A stretch of DNA of 64,000 bases. Origin: Allodiplogaster sudhausi. Lineage: Eukaryota > Nematoda > Chromadorea > Rhabditida > Diplogasteridae. The stretch covers positions 1,558,001 to 1,622,000 of the forward strand of contig CALZFC010000029.1 of assembly GCA_945643635.1 (NCBI GenBank). Reading direction: 5' to 3'. Under the pieces are notes generated by a model. It searched no databases. It was not told the DNA's origin and was given only the letters and a program-made list of their open reading frames with translations. The position numbers were made by a program, and so were the translations under genes. This document shows, one piece after another, positions 1-11,855 of this stretch. Positions within the stretch are counted from its first letter, which is position 1. Every line of letters starts with the position of its first letter.

Positions 1-778
1 CTGATTCTTCTTCATGTCACTTCTGCTATTTCATTGCGTTATTAGAAACTAAGCTGATTTTCCATGACTGTCATGTATCTGGAAAAATATTTTGGTTTTT
101 TTTATATTTCCTCCAGGAAGGTCATAAATATATCAATTGTGAACGTTCTATGGAGATTTTGCCTAATTTGTGGCCAGCTTAATGAATCAGTGATTGTTTT
201 GAAGTGCTGCTGACAATGAGCTAGTTCAAGTTTGGAAGAGACACTATGAGCTATTCATCTTTTTCTGTCCCGTCTTTCCTCTCCGCATTTATCATACTGT
301 CGCTCTCCAGCTTTCTCCGCTTCTCTGCAAGTTTCTAGTCTTTCTGCTTCTCACCAAAGTTAGATGCTTTTCGCATATTTGAGGCAACATTTGACTCTTG
401 CTAATAGTGCTGTTCATCAACTTAATCGGTATTCTTATGAAGTAATCTGGAGAACAAGAAAACTAGAAATTATAGGAGTGTCGCATGAGGGAATTTATGT
501 TGATGTAAATGCGATTAAATATCAGAACAGAATGTAAGAGAATCAGCCTGTGGCTCTCGCCATTTTTCTCCTACGATAAAACAAAGGTTGTCCTTGGGAG
601 CGAGCTGCTGATTTTATTTGGTTGTTGTGCTCTCGCGAAACGTGTCTTTTTCTTCTCTCTTCTCTCCGCACACAACGCGACCCCGAGATTCTCGCCGCAG
701 GCCGTTCTCAACCTACTATTGCGTGCCACACATTTCGGCATAAACAGCAGCCAAATACCCTCAGGGCTCATTCGCTCG
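1..778. other. Upstream intergenic DNA, no gene seen
   Basis: I see no coherent coding region, RNA gene or repeat here. The last 200 bases are the promoter-proximal region of the collagen gene that starts at 849. Open frames in 509-946 have no recognisable protein character and overlap the collagen promoter and first exon. Confidence 0.5.
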
Positions 779-785
779 TATATAA
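779..785 (+). promoter_or_regulatory. TATA box of the first collagen gene
   Basis: TATATAA lies 64-70 bases upstream of the ATG at 849, a normal spacing for a nematode gene with a short 5' leader. Confidence 0.6.
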
Positions 786-848
786 GCAAGACGAGCGAGA
801 TGTTCAATCAGAGGAGCATCAACCTCCTCCAATTCCAATTCATCAGCC

Positions 849-2028
849 ATGGATCTCGAGCAGCGCATCAAGGTGCTTTCTCTCTTACTCCCACTTTAAA
901 TATCTATTTTAAACATTATAATAATTATTCTTTAGACAATTATTAACTTTTAAGGTAGAAGATTTTATAGATAAATTAAGGAATCAATCAATCAATAACG
1001 AAAAATAATACTACTCCTTAAGGCCTACCGCTTCGTGGCCTACTCGGCGGTGGCCTTCTCGGTCATTGCCGTCCTCTCCGTCTGCGTGACACTGCCGATG
1101 GTCTACAACTACGTCCATCACGTCAAGCGCACGATGCAGAACGAGATCTCTTTCTGCAAGGTTGGAACAGGAACTTTTGAAGCCAGAAGATTTTCAGTTT
1201 CTAAAAAAAATGTCAAATCAGAACTTCCATCGATTACAGCGGTACGAATTCTGCTTCTAGTCAAAATCCAACCTTTAGGGCTCCGCAAGTGACATCTGGA
1301 CCGAAGTCAATGTTATGAAGACGCTGCCTGCCGGAAATCGCACGGCTCGTCAGGCCGGCTACGGCGAGGCTCCAGCTCCTGCCGCAGCACCAGCACCAGC
1401 AGCTGCAGGAAACTGCGACGCATGCTGTCTGCCCGGACCTCCAGGCCCTGGCGGCACACCTGGCAGGCCCGGCCGTCCCGGCAAGCCAGGCGCCCCCGGT
1501 CTCCCGGGCAGCCCTGGACGCGCTCCCGCTCAGCCTTGCGAGCCATCCACACCTCCTCCGTGTCAACCTTGCCCCCAGGGACCTCCCGGCCCTCCCGGAC
1601 CTCCCGGACCTCCCGGAGATGCTGGCAGCGATGGACAGCCCGGAGCACCTGGAAACCCTGCAGGACCCGGCGAGCCTGGACCCAAGGGACCTCCCGGACC
1701 TCCCGGTCAGCCTGGAGCGCCTGGTACTCCTGGCGAGCCTGGAGAGCCTGCTCCCAACGAGCCGATCATCCCCGGCGAGCCTGGCCCGGTGGGCCCGCCC
1801 GGCCCTCCTGGACAGCCCGGCGGACCTGGCCAGCCTGGATCCGATGGCGCCCCCGGACAACCCGGACCCAAGGGACCTCCCGGCCCCGATGGCCAGCCCG
1901 GTCCCGATGGCAACCCCGGAACTCCCGGACAGGCCGGCCCGCCCGGTGGTGCCGGCGAGAAGGGCATCTGCCCCAAGTACTGCGCCATCGACGGTGGTGT
2001 CTTCTTCGAGGACGGAACTCGTCGTTAA
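849..2028 (+). CDS. Nematode cuticle collagen
   Basis: Three exons: 849-872, 1023-1160 and 1279-2028, joined in phase 0 with donors AAG|gtgctt and AAG|gttgga. The protein is about 304 residues. It starts MDLEQRIK, followed by a Col_cuticle_N-type segment with one membrane span (roughly residues 12-32, rich in V, A and I) and then [10 protein letters not shown] Cys cluster (CDACC) opens the triple-helical part. Gly-X-Y runs are interrupted by a Pro/Cys-rich spacer ([14 protein letters not shown]), and the tail holds a C-terminal Cys pair (CPKYC) and ends FEDGTRR. This is the layout of secreted exoskeleton collagens, which trimerise in the ER and are cross-linked in the cuticle. Exon 3 is strongly GC-rich compared with its introns. 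The start is supported by the TATA box, the conserved N-terminus and correct splice phasing. I cannot assign the exact col orthologue. Confidence 0.93.
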
Positions 2029-2062
2029 AAATACTGTTAACGTTCTCATCAATTTGTATGTA

Positions 2063-2068
2063 AATAAA
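2063..2068 (+). promoter_or_regulatory. Polyadenylation signal of the first collagen gene
   Basis: AATAAA 35 bases after the TAA stop at 2026-2028, on the coding strand. Confidence 0.7.
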
Positions 2069-2582
2069 AGCATTCCTTTACAATACTGAGACAAATGAAG
2101 ACACAGTTGTTTACATATATTAGTAATTTGGCGAAAAATTAAATTCTAAACCATTATAACTTCTGAAAATATGTCCAAGTACACTTTCACAGCGCAAAGT
2201 GCACGCATGCCCTGGACAAAAAAATTATGATATGCCGAGCATTCTGCCAATATTATGTGCCAAGCATTTGGGTGGCACGGTTTTGAATCCTGCGGGGTGG
2301 ATGGTGGCCGCTGCAACATCTCAGAAACATCTCAAGTGAGACAGTTCAAAACGATGTTGCGACCAAAGGGCGACCTGAGAATGTTTCCTTTTAATATAAA
2401 CATGACAGGTCGCATTGATGCTCAATGAAGCATCCGAATGCTTGGGCAAATTTAGCACACATGCAGCAGCTTCAGGCGACACTTCTCTCAGTGGTTGTTG
2501 TTGTCGTCCTGGTGAACCGCCAAAGAACTTCATCGACATTCCAAGAACGGCATGCCTGATCGAATATCTTATGAAATATACC

Positions 2583-3378
2583 TGACAAGGGAAGTCATTC
2601 GGCGGGACAACATATTGTACATCATTCGAAAGCTCTCAACGAGCTGGTAACGTTTTTGATGTTTATAGCTGCAGAAGAGAGCGCTGGAAAAACCGAAGCA
2701 CAGGCGTACCTGGGTCTGGAAGGGCCTGGCTTGGTGGAGGCCATTTCCAGACCTGGCACCTGCAGCCGCAAAAGATAAGAAATCGAACGGGATTTTTTTT
2801 ATACGGAATGTAAGCGAGTTGGTCTTGCAGAGAAACAAGATTCTGGTAGAAATAATGCATCCGCAGTTGTTTTAAGGCAAAAACATGAAAGTTTTTGAGA
2901 CATATGGACTTTTGAGAAAATGAAAATCTTACAGCGTGTTATAATATGTCAATTATTATTTTTCATGTTAAAAATTACTTGAGAAACAGGAATTAATGGA
3001 AATCTTTTTAGAAAAAACTCAAAAATCTTTTTAGAAAAAATTGCTTTTTCTCCATACAAAACTGGTAATTTTTCACCAAAGGGGGACGGACCCCTTTGGC
3101 GAAAAATGGCCTAAAAAATTTTTCTCCAAAAATGATCGGAAATTACGTTATTAGGTTTCTTATGGCAAACTATGACGTATTCATCAGTTTCAGAGCCGAA
3201 AAAGCTAGAAAAATCGTGAAAATGTTAATTTTTAGGTCCAAATAAAAGGTGGTCACGTTCAAGCGCTCTCGTCTGCAGCTATAAACATCAAAAACGTTAC
3301 CAGCTCGTTGAGAGCTTTCGAATGATGTATAATATGTTGTGGTTTGCCACCTCCCGCCGAAAGACTTCCCTTGTGAGT
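2583..3378. repeat. Foldback repeat with ~110-bp inverted arms
   Basis: The left arm (about 2583-2688) and right arm (about 3260-3378) are inverted copies; both contain the words AACGTTACCAGCTCGTTGAG and AGCTATAAACATC in opposite orientation. The ~570 bases between them have no credible coding sequence. This looks like a non-autonomous foldback or MITE-type element. I could not define target-site duplications. Confidence 0.75.
3069..3107. repeat. Short perfect-like hairpin inside the foldback repeat
   Basis: TTTTTCACCAAAGGGGG, a five-base loop, then CCCCTTTGGCGAAAAA. It can form a stem of about 16 bp with one or two mismatches. It resembles a bacterial terminator but lies in nematode repeat DNA with no gene feeding into it. 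Confidence 0.6.
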
Positions 3379-3948
3379 TGTCTCCTAGTGCTGTTTGTTT
3401 ACGCAAATACGGTATCCTTGAAGATTGCGCCAATTTGTTAAAAGATATAGCCTTTTGGTCTTCTGTGAATATTAGAGAATAAATCAGACTTTTCGTGCAA
3501 TCTTGCGGGTGCTTTGAATGCCAAATTTCACTACAAATGACTTCATCCAGTACAGACTCTTCCACGCTATTGGTTTTCCATGGCCGCCTACCCTATATTG
3601 CTCACACTTGTACACAGCCCCTGATTTCTGAAGCTACATATACATATGTATGTATGCAAGTCTCGGGTTCGAATCCGCATGTAAGACTTTTCGTTCACAT
3701 GGCCACGTATGTGCTCTCGATACCTCCTCTCCAGGAAAGGCAAGGCATCTTCATATGCTCAACAATCGCTCTCCCTGATCGTGCAGCATGCAATACTTTC
3801 GTGTTTGCCTTCCCTTTTCCTGACCTTTTTGCCTGTTGCTTTTACCGTTTTCATGTACTTCGAGTAATAAAGTCTAGACTTTACATCAGTATTTATAACA
3901 ATAACAAATAAAGTGCGTTTTGTCACGTATTAAAGTGAATAATTCCGT
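3379..3948. other. Intergenic DNA with an isolated B-box-like motif
   Basis: No gene seen. Around 3659-3682 the bases TCTCGGGTTCGAATCCGC match a tRNA T-arm (B box), but there is no acceptor stem or D-arm upstream, so this is at most a SINE remnant. Confidence 0.35.
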
Positions 3949-5712
3949 TCAGTTGAAGACCTTCTTGCTCTTGTACGGCGGTGGCTGTGTCTCGGCGGCC
4001 GCTGGGTACACCTCGAGTGGGGGTGGGGTCGAACCACCGCGTGGAGGGCACGGGCAGTACTCGGCGTCGGCGCCTTCCTGGCCGACACTACCAGGTGTGC
4101 CATCGACTCCGTCACCGCCGCGCTCGCCATCCCTGCCACTCGTACCCGGGGCACCCTGGGTGCCGGGCGAACCCGGCCGGCCGTCAGCGCCGCGGTCTCC
4201 AGGTGAACCTGCGGCTCCAGTCGGCCCAATTGGCCCGATCGGACCGGGCAGACCTGAAAGAAAATTGAATGCTTCATCCTTCCTTTGTATTCTGAACAAT
4301 TTTCTTTACAGAACAATTTCTTTTCACAACAATATGTTTTCTGCACCATATCCTTTCTGAGCAATCTGTTTTCTGAACTGTGTCACTATGTCACTTTCCT
4401 TTTTCGCACTTCAAATCCTAATTGTAATACCGATTTTCCACCACTCTCCATATACTTTCCGCTGTTCACCAACCCCTTCCTCGCTTGCCGTTCTGGCCGC
4501 GACCACCGGGCGCGCCATTCCGGCCCGGAAATCCATCGTGCCCGGGCTCGCCCTCTACACCAGGGGCACCGGGGGCGCCGTCCTTGCCAGTGACGCCATC
4601 GTCGCCGTCGTAGCCACGGATGCCCGGCTCGCCAGCCGGCCCATTCGGACCGCTCGGGCCGGGCGGGCCCGCCGGGCACACGATACAGTTGTTGGCGACG
4701 TCGTAGCCAGCGGCAGCGTTTGTAGACTTCTAAGAGATCAAAGATCAAAAAATAAAAAATTTCACTTTTACGTGTATTAAAGAAGTCATATTGATTTTTG
4801 AATACATAAACGAGGGAAAGATAAGTGATTAAAAAAACCACCGACTCCTCCATCGACGCCGGGAACGCCGGGAATGCCGTCGGGACCGGCTGCGCCGACT
4901 TCTCCGGGCGGACCGGGCGGACCGGCGGGACATTCGTTGGGCTGCGCGGCGCATGCGCAGCTGCTGCCATCCTCGCGCTTGATCTAACAATGAAAGGCAA
5001 GTTAATTATCTTTATAATTTTTTTAAAGATTTATACATTTCATTTTTTTTCTAGAATATATATAGTTTAAAAAATTAAGAACGAATGTTGAAAAAGGATA
5101 GTAGAAGGAAGTGGGGAGCTGAAAATTTTTATTTAACGAGAATTATTATGGTTGTTCTTCTTCTTCTATATTTTGTTGTTTTAATATTTTTTGTTGTTAC
5201 ACTTTGTGCATGATGATGGATGCGCCGCTCTTCCGCCGTCGCTTGCCGTCGACTACGCGTGCGGCTCGTGCGCGGCGGCGGACGTTCGTGTCGGCGGCAC
5301 TTTCACTCCCGATCGATGTCATCATGTCCGCCCACGCGCCATTCGCGGTTTCCTATAATAAATAAAAAAGTTTTTTTACGTTCTGTTTCAACAGGCTAAA
5401 ATTGGCTACTATAAGAAAAGCTGGACGGGAATAAGGAAAAATTCAAAATCGAATTCATACGATTCAGCCTCTAACAATAAGTCTTAATTTACAGAGAAGA
5501 TGGATGTTTGCTTATGGAGAGACTAAAAGTGAAGCGAATCCTCTTGGCAGAGAATATGTGATAGAAAGAGGAATAGACGCACACCTTGAAGAGCGCGAGG
5601 TCGGCGAGCGCGCCTTCCTCAAACGCCGCAATGTCGCGTGCGATCAGCCCGATCGCAACGACGATGCCGACGAGCACGATGGCGGCGCCAAAGGACGCAG
5701 CATTTATTATTG
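3949..5712 (-). CDS. Second nematode cuticle collagen (5' end not resolved)
   Basis: Minus-strand exons, 5' to 3': about 5712-5585, 5352-5203, 4983-4846, 4729-4474 and 4253-3949. The first contains a membrane span ([17 protein letters not shown]) followed by acidic residues and LALFK. The next reads [11 protein letters not shown] and then [10 protein letters not shown], a furin-like cleavage region typical of cuticle collagens. Then come a Cys cluster ([10 protein letters not shown]), GPPGPPG triplets, a non-collagenous break ([17 protein letters not shown]), more Gly-X-Y, and a tail with EYCPCPP. The 4474/4253 junction restores codon phase exactly. The donor at 4845 (gtcggt) is weak but is the only one I found that keeps phase. 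The exon-2 end could also be 5257. I could not find a convincing ATG for exon 1; an acceptor near 5713 and an upstream mini-exon are likely. It is a different subtype from the collagen at 849. Confidence 0.8.
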
Positions 5713-5812
5713 TCTTAATATTTGTTTTCAAACTTGTAAAAACATATCGTAATAGCGATTGTTTAATTGCAAAAATAAAAAAAAATAAATTTAATAAAAA
5801 TGTTTTTATCAC

Positions 5813-7206
5813 CTATAATTAATGGTAAAGTGCGTCTAAGCTTTTGATTAATGCATAAAAAAATTTGTACTGGCTAGATCTATAAGAAAATAAATTTAAT
5901 TAAGCTTTTCGTAATCTTAGAAGTTTTGTCAAAAATTTGTGCAAATTAAACAGACATGTTCATGCATTACCTTTGTTGTAGACATGTAATAGAGTAGGCG
6001 TGTGTACGCGAGTGCCCATGCCACACACGCTTTATAAAGGCAAACAACTTTGCGAGATGGGTGAACAATAAAGTCGACTTATTTAGTTATCGACGCGGGT
6101 CTTGCTCTTGACCCGGCCACGAAACTCACAATGTAATGAGAGTGAAAGTGAGAGGAGAACAACAAGCTGGCCACTTTCCGCCCTGCCGAGCCCTGAGGGG
6201 ATTCATTCTCCGCGTTTGCGCATTACACCAATTGCCTTGTTGACTTGTTTGTTAACCGGGCGAACAGCATGAGTACGTACATAAAGCCATAAAGGTTTCC
6301 TTGCAAAGTCGTGTCATTCTTTTCTTTTGCTGAGCATGCAGTGATGACGATCATAACACAAGAATGAAATGCCTTGGGCTAATTAGTGCGGTTGCTACAT
6401 ACAATAAGTGTTGTTGTTATCTTCACATTTAATGTACTGCTCTTCCAATCGTGTGAATGTAAGAACGAAGAAAACGGCTCGCTAGTTCCATTTTTCTGGT
6501 ACGAAAGCAAGGCAATAAACGAAAGAGAGACGAAGTGAAAAGATCAATGGATAAGAATGGATGAGTCATGGAAGTTGAATAGTGAAGCACTCGATAACGG
6601 GCATTGAGAGAGTGTGGAAATTGAGAGAGTCATTCCTTCCTAATCTCTTCTCTCTCTTTCTCACTCTCTCACTCTTTTCTCTCTCTCCCTCCTTATCTCT
6701 CAACTCTCGCTTCTCTAGTCTTAGACTGTTTACGAACCAAAAAGACTGAAAGCACTTCTCGCGTCACTTCGGAGATAAGAAAAAGCTTTCACCCAAAGAA
6801 TATCATCATTCCAATCTTGCCTTCGAATCTTATTTTTTTTAATCTTCAATGCTTTGTTAATATGAATTAGTGTACATATATGCTGTGTGTAGTTTTTCAT
6901 GCTTCTTGGCCTAAATGATTCATGTCTCACTCCTGTTACTTGTTATGTAGAACATTAAAAGTTCGCAAACGTGGAAACTGTTTTTCATTCATAAAATAAC
7001 AGACAACATGCATTTATATTTTCGACGTGAGTACAACATTGTATACGACAATATAGTAAACAGTGTGATGTGAAAATAAAAGTGGAGTGGAATTGAGTGG
7101 AATTGGTAAAAGAGAAAGGGAGGGATAGACAGCAAGAAAGAGGGAGCTAGACAGCGCGAGAGATGGAGAGAAAGAGAGAGAGAGAGAGCAATTCACTGTG
7201 TACAGG
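5813..7206. other. Intergenic DNA with pyrimidine/purine tracts
   Basis: No gene found. The region contains a TTTATAAAGG sequence near 6031, a CT-rich tract at about 6640-6715 and a GA tract at about 7158-7188. Short open frames have no domain character. Confidence 0.45.
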
Positions 7207-9341
7207 CTAATAGGGCAGAGTGACGGATGTTGTCGGCGGGCCAGCGGAAAGTGCTGCTTGATCGATCTGGCTCGGATTGAGTCGGAAGTACTCGAATATG
7301 CGCGTGACGGCGAAGGGCGCCTCGAGGAAGAGCTGATGCACGACGCCGACCGACGAGAGCTCGCCATTCTTGCGGATGATGAGCTAGAAGAAGGATGTGA
7401 TAAAGGACAAGCAATTATCTGATGAATGCTTATAGGCATATCTATCCTTTGCAAAAAATCCTCACCATCAATATTAAACAAGTAATCGAACGTTTAGAGA
7501 GGTAATAAATAGTTACTGGAAATGGATGATTAAATGACTAATCAGTTAGAGAAGCAAACGAGATCCGAGAAAGACCTCAACATTCGCAGCGACGTATGCT
7601 TGGAAGATGAGGTTGACGACGAAGCCGATGACGATTTCAAAGTTTTCCTTGAAGAAGAAGAGGAGAGCAAAGATTCCGGCCGAGACCAGGGTGCTGACGA
7701 CGCAAGTCACGAGGAAGCGGCAGCAGTGGCGCATCCTATAGGAAAAGACGCTTTTGATACCGGACGGAATCGAATGTCGACATTAGCATCCTTCTCAGCA
7801 TGATGGTGGCTATCGAATGGTTTATTGGGTGTGCTATCTACCAACAAAATGATTAAAACTATCGTTTGAGCAAAATCAGAATATATTCTGTTAATTTATT
7901 AATAAAACAAAGGAAAATTGTGTCTGTGCGTACTTGTTGACGGCAGAGACTCGACGAAGCAACGCCATGGCAGCCAACGACACGGGAAGAAGGAGCGCTG
8001 GGAGGTCGGGAGCAATTCTCGACCGAACTACCACTGTGTGAAGCGCGCAGCTGAGCAGCGCGACATCCACACTCCAGCATGCGAGGCCCTGAGTTACCGC
8101 CGTATATAACAACTATTACCGTAGTATAAAGTAACAAGTATTACGGTGGTATAACAATTATTACCGTAGTATATATTTTACATACAGAACAAAGATTGAT
8201 CGAAACAACTCGACAGTTTTAGTTGTTCACCAGTGCCGTGCATCCTCCGCTGGTGAGGCCGTAGCGAATGCGAGACGACTTGAGAATTTTGACATAAATG
8301 ATGGCGGCACCGATGCTGTAATAATTCTTGTGGTGCTATTAATCTAGGAAGAAAACGGGGCGAAAGTTGAGCTCAACTTTTTAACAAAAAAGATTGAGGG
8401 TGAACTCTGAAAAAAGCGGATTAGTATGGAAAAGAAGAAAGATGGGCCCAACTTATTCCAAAAAGATCCCAACTTTAAAAAGCGTGCTCAGCCAAAAAGT
8501 GGTCAACATAATGGTCAACTCTTTTTCTAACAGCAAGAGTGTGGAAGACGAGAGAGGGAAAAGGAAGCTATAAATCATTGCTCCGTTTGGTCTCTCATTT
8601 TTGTGTACTCTCTCGCCGCGAAAAAAGGTTGACCTCAAAATGCCAGTGAAAATGAGACATCGCGTCTCGATGCCTCCGTTTTCGTCTATTAGTCCCAGCC
8701 TCACACCTCGGCCAATGAGCATGCTATGAAAAACCCGCCCGACATCGGTTGCTGCCGAACCTTTGGGATGCTTGCTGCACTGAGCCGGTTTAATTACCTA
8801 AGTTTGAGGTATGCATTGGAATTCTATAAGAAAACTCGACGCGATTGTGTTGAGAGTTGAACTCAACTCTGAAAAAAGTTCCAGACAAAAAAATCGAGCT
8901 CAGCTTTCTTTCTTCCTAGATTAATAGCACCATTGAAGTTGGATTGCGAGACTTGCGTGGAGGGCACAAACATGAAGGAAAGCTTCACTGACAGTGAGGC
9001 CCCAATTACAATGAGGAAGTTCTGATGGAGAAAGAAGTTCACCATAAGAATAGGCAGTGTCAGCAGAAACGCGACACCCGTCTAAAAAGTGCTCAACTTT
9101 AATTTTTACGCAAAATATCAATTTAATATCAAAGTAATCAATATAGTGGGATCAATTTCAATTCAATTCCTACCGTAACCGTCAGCAGTTGGTAAACGGT
9201 CACGATCTTTCTTTGGGTGTTTTCTTCGATTAAAGCGTCTTCCGTGACAGGCGTTGTTGGGAGAGCAGCATTCTTGGTCTTCTCGCTGTCGGTCACGAAT
9301 ACCGGGACACTTACGCCACTCGGATGATGAATTTGCGCCAT
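7207..9341 (-). CDS. Multi-membrane-span protein of unknown family
   Basis: Six minus-strand exons can be read: 9341-9174, 9081-8931, 8315-8231, 8088-7934, 7735-7576 and 7383-7207 (TAG). The start is MAQIHHPSGV, a short hydrophilic head of about 45 residues. Up to seven hydrophobic segments follow, for example VAFLLTLPILMV, FLIVIGASLSV, WSVDVALLSCALHTVVV, LPALLLPVSLAAMALL, FLVTCVVSTLVSAG and IVIGFVVNLIFQAY. The tail contains TRIFEYFRLNPSQID. All junctions keep phase except 8931/8315: exon 2 leaves one base and exon 3 needs two. Either a micro-exon is missed or the gene is damaged where the element at 8331-8932 sits. The last two exons recur as decayed copies at 11.3-12.3 kb, so this is a local gene family. 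I do not recognise the family; a nematode-specific membrane protein or receptor is possible. Confidence 0.6.
8331..8932. mobile_element. 602-bp terminal-inverted-repeat element filling an intron
   Basis: The ends are inverted copies: TGGTGCTATTAATCTAGGAA at 8331 and its reverse complement ending at 8932. The subterminal regions also carry facing GTTGAGCTCAAC-like motifs. No transposase is present, so it is a non-autonomous MITE-like element. It lies exactly between two exons of the membrane-protein gene. The inferred splice donor (8930-8929) is inside the terminal repeat, and the acceptor lies 14 bases beyond the other end. Confidence 0.75.
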
Positions 9342-9654
9342 CGAGTGAGGACACTGCAAATGGTCAATAATCAAGCTAATTCTAATTAAGTCGAATGTTA
9401 AACGAGGACGTGCAGCTAACAATTATAGGAGATTACTAATTACCGCTTTTAGGTCTTTATCCGGAATCTGACCAAGGTTTTTTAAGAGACTAATTACCGC
9501 GCCACTTTGCACTCATATAGGCGTGTGTGTTCAATTTTCACTCAAAGCGAGTTCTATTTCATTTGCTAGCGAAATAGCACGAACCGGCGAAATAGCACTC
9601 GAGAACGAATGTGCCTACACATTGAAAGTGACAATTCGCGTTCATGCTTTTTTT

Positions 9655-10690
9655 CGCTGTTCGCTCTCTTTTAAAGCTATTAAAATTGACGCGAGACGTT
9701 GAAAAACAAAAATGTTCATTGGAGGAGCATTTCGTATGAAATGTGAATACTCTGAAAATATGTATTAAAAAAAACTATCAGTGAGACTCCAAATGACTAA
9801 CGATTACATGGCCGTTCTGCGACGGTCACATGCCTCTATAAAGACCTGGCCATAAGACTGACATCTTGGCAAACGAGAGCAGAAGGTAAGGAGATAAGGA
9901 GTGCTCGCCCTTGCGATTTCATAACGTTCGCTTCAGTGTTTACACTCTTCTTTTGATTGATACGCAAGTTTGAGGGAGGGTTACGGCGTTATCTTCATTG
10001 AATAGAATAAAGGAGGAAATGAATGAGACGAGTGGAGAAAGCAAGGGAGAAACCAAACGGTCAACATGGCCTGAATTGGAAGATATTTCAAATTTCTTCG
10101 AACATTGCACTGTACAACTTTCACGCAGTGAGTTGGTGAGACGTGTGAAAACACACGAGAATAAGAGCGCCTGCATATTCCACGATTGAACTCGGTATTT
10201 CGCATAAAATTTTTTTCGGTGATTGCTCTCCTTTAAAACAATAAAATTAAGACGAATTAAAAAAAAGTTCAATGGAAGCGTCGTTCGCAAGAAATGTCAG
10301 CACTCTCAAAATATGTAAGCTATCAGGGCGACACCAAATTACAAATGGTTTCATTCGTGAAGAGGCGGTCATGTGCCTCTATAAAGACGTGGCCACAAGT
10401 CTTATATCTCGGCAAGAGAGCAGAAGCCGATAAGGAGTGCTGGCCCTTTCGATGTCACAACGTTGACCTTTTGGACCCTACTTTTGTTAGCTACACAAGA
10501 TTAAAATAGAGTAACGACTTAATCAGCATGATACATATAGTGTGTTGTATATGGGAAGAATGAACGAGACGAATGGAGGAAGCACGTGGGAACGGTCAAT
10601 ATGACCTGAAATAGAAGTTATTTCATCGTTTCCAAAACAGTAAGTGAAAGTGTAAAACATTAGAACATCTTTTCAGTTTCCAATGTTGTG
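9655..10690. repeat. Diverged tandem duplication, ~560-bp unit
   Basis: The order of motifs in 9655-10110 recurs in 10215-10640: a CTCT(C/T)TTTAAA word, a stretch ending in CTC(A/T)(G/A)AAAATATG, then TGCCTCTATAAAGAC with GTGGCC-like context, then AAGGAGTGCT, then GA(G/A)ACGA(G/A)TGGAG. The copies are clearly related but not identical. No coding function is evident. The conserved CTCTATAAAGAC could be a TATA element. Confidence 0.6.
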
Positions 10691-11297
10691 CAAAAAATAT
10701 ATACATATACTTATGTATGCTAGTGCCATATGTGACAAACATTTTAATATAATTTTATATTTAGCTGGAAAATGCTGACAAATAGAGCGTCTAGATAAGG
10801 AAAGAGTTCTGATTCGTAGTCTTTCGACTGATTCATGCATTGAAGTTCTCCCTCCCCAGCACTTTCTCTCTTTCTTTATCTTTCTCTCTGTCTCTATTTC
10901 TCTCTCTACCTTTCGTTATCGCTTGCTCACTCCGATTGACGAACCGCGAGCACCGGTCTCGTGCCTACATTAAAGATAAGAAACAGCTTGATCTTCCACT
11001 TTCAACCATTTTCATGGAGACACAATCGAATGGGATCATTGTAGAAAACAAGGAATTTTAACGAACGTTCAAGACCATTACATATTTCCCATTATTAAAT
11101 GATTGCATTAAAAGTTCAAAATTGTGTAATTTAAAAACGAGCCCAAATCATAATATATTATGAACATACATATACCAAGATCATAATCGAGAAGAAGAAA
11201 CTTGTGTTAGAATCGCGTTTGGTGAAGAATGAGAATTATATACATGAATGAAGATCAATGAATGCACATTTAATGACGTCATAAAAACTATAATTCT
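10691..11297. other. Intergenic DNA, no gene seen
   Basis: AT-rich with a short CT tract near 10860-10915. I see nothing supportable as a gene, RNA or element. Confidence 0.4.
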
Positions 11298-11682
11298 TTA
11301 GCGGCTTCGTCGACTTGGTTTTCGTGTTGAGCCGGAGAAGAACTCGAGGGTGCGCGTGACGAGGCAGGGCGTCTCGAGAAAGAATTGATGAACGACGCCG
11401 TCTTGGGCATTCTCGCGGATGACTAGAAGAAGGATGTAAAAAAGCTTTTTTTTCAGGTATAAGGCATTTCTCTCTCTCTCTCTCTGTATATATATACATA
11501 TATACATACCTATATCATAAAATGGTTATGTGGCAGAAACTTCAATGAGAGCAGCGACGGATGCTTGGAAGGCCAGATTGACGATGAATCCGCATATGAC
11601 GTCAAAGTAGAACTTGAAGAAGTGGTACAAGAGCGCAATGATGCCTATCACGGCCCACGATCAAGCGGAAGCTGTAGTGCAT
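11298..11682 (-). pseudogene. Decayed copy of the last two exons of the membrane-protein gene
   Basis: 11682-11541 resembles the penultimate exon of the 7207-9341 gene: MHYSFRLIVG, then, after a shift of frame, IIALLYHFF...GFIVNLAFQASVAA, ending at a donor gtttct that matches the parent's gtcttt. 11422-11298 resembles the last exon (VVHQFFLETPCLVTRTLEFF), but the tail where the parent reads YFRLNPSQID is out of frame. With two frame disruptions and no upstream exons, I call it a pseudogene fragment. Confidence 0.65.
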
Positions 11683-11855
11683 TCTTTAAATCGACGTCAC
11701 GACATCTTTCTCATCATTCGTGGTATCGCATTTCTGACGACGGCTATTGAATGTTACCGTATTTTCTTCATCCGTACCCCCGGGGTTCTATTTTTCAGTG
11801 CCTTAGCGAGGGCACTATTAGAGGTGTGCGCAGGGATGTCCATAACACCACGGCC

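Noticed and set aside
1261..2094. Long minus-strand open frame (277 codons) opposite the first collagen
   Set aside because: It is the antisense of Gly-X-Y codons, which yields Ser/Arg/Gly-rich frames without stops. No initiation context or introns fit.
3069..3107. Rho-independent terminator
   Set aside because: The shape matches, but the DNA is nematode and the hairpin lies inside a foldback repeat, not after a gene.
3659..3682. Possible tRNA gene (GGGTTCGAATCC)
   Set aside because: Only the T-arm matches. No acceptor stem, D-arm or anticodon arm can be drawn upstream.
4386..5000. 204-codon minus frame across collagen introns
   Set aside because: It reads through two introns of the second collagen gene in the wrong frame (Arg-rich), while the Gly-X-Y frame is unambiguous.
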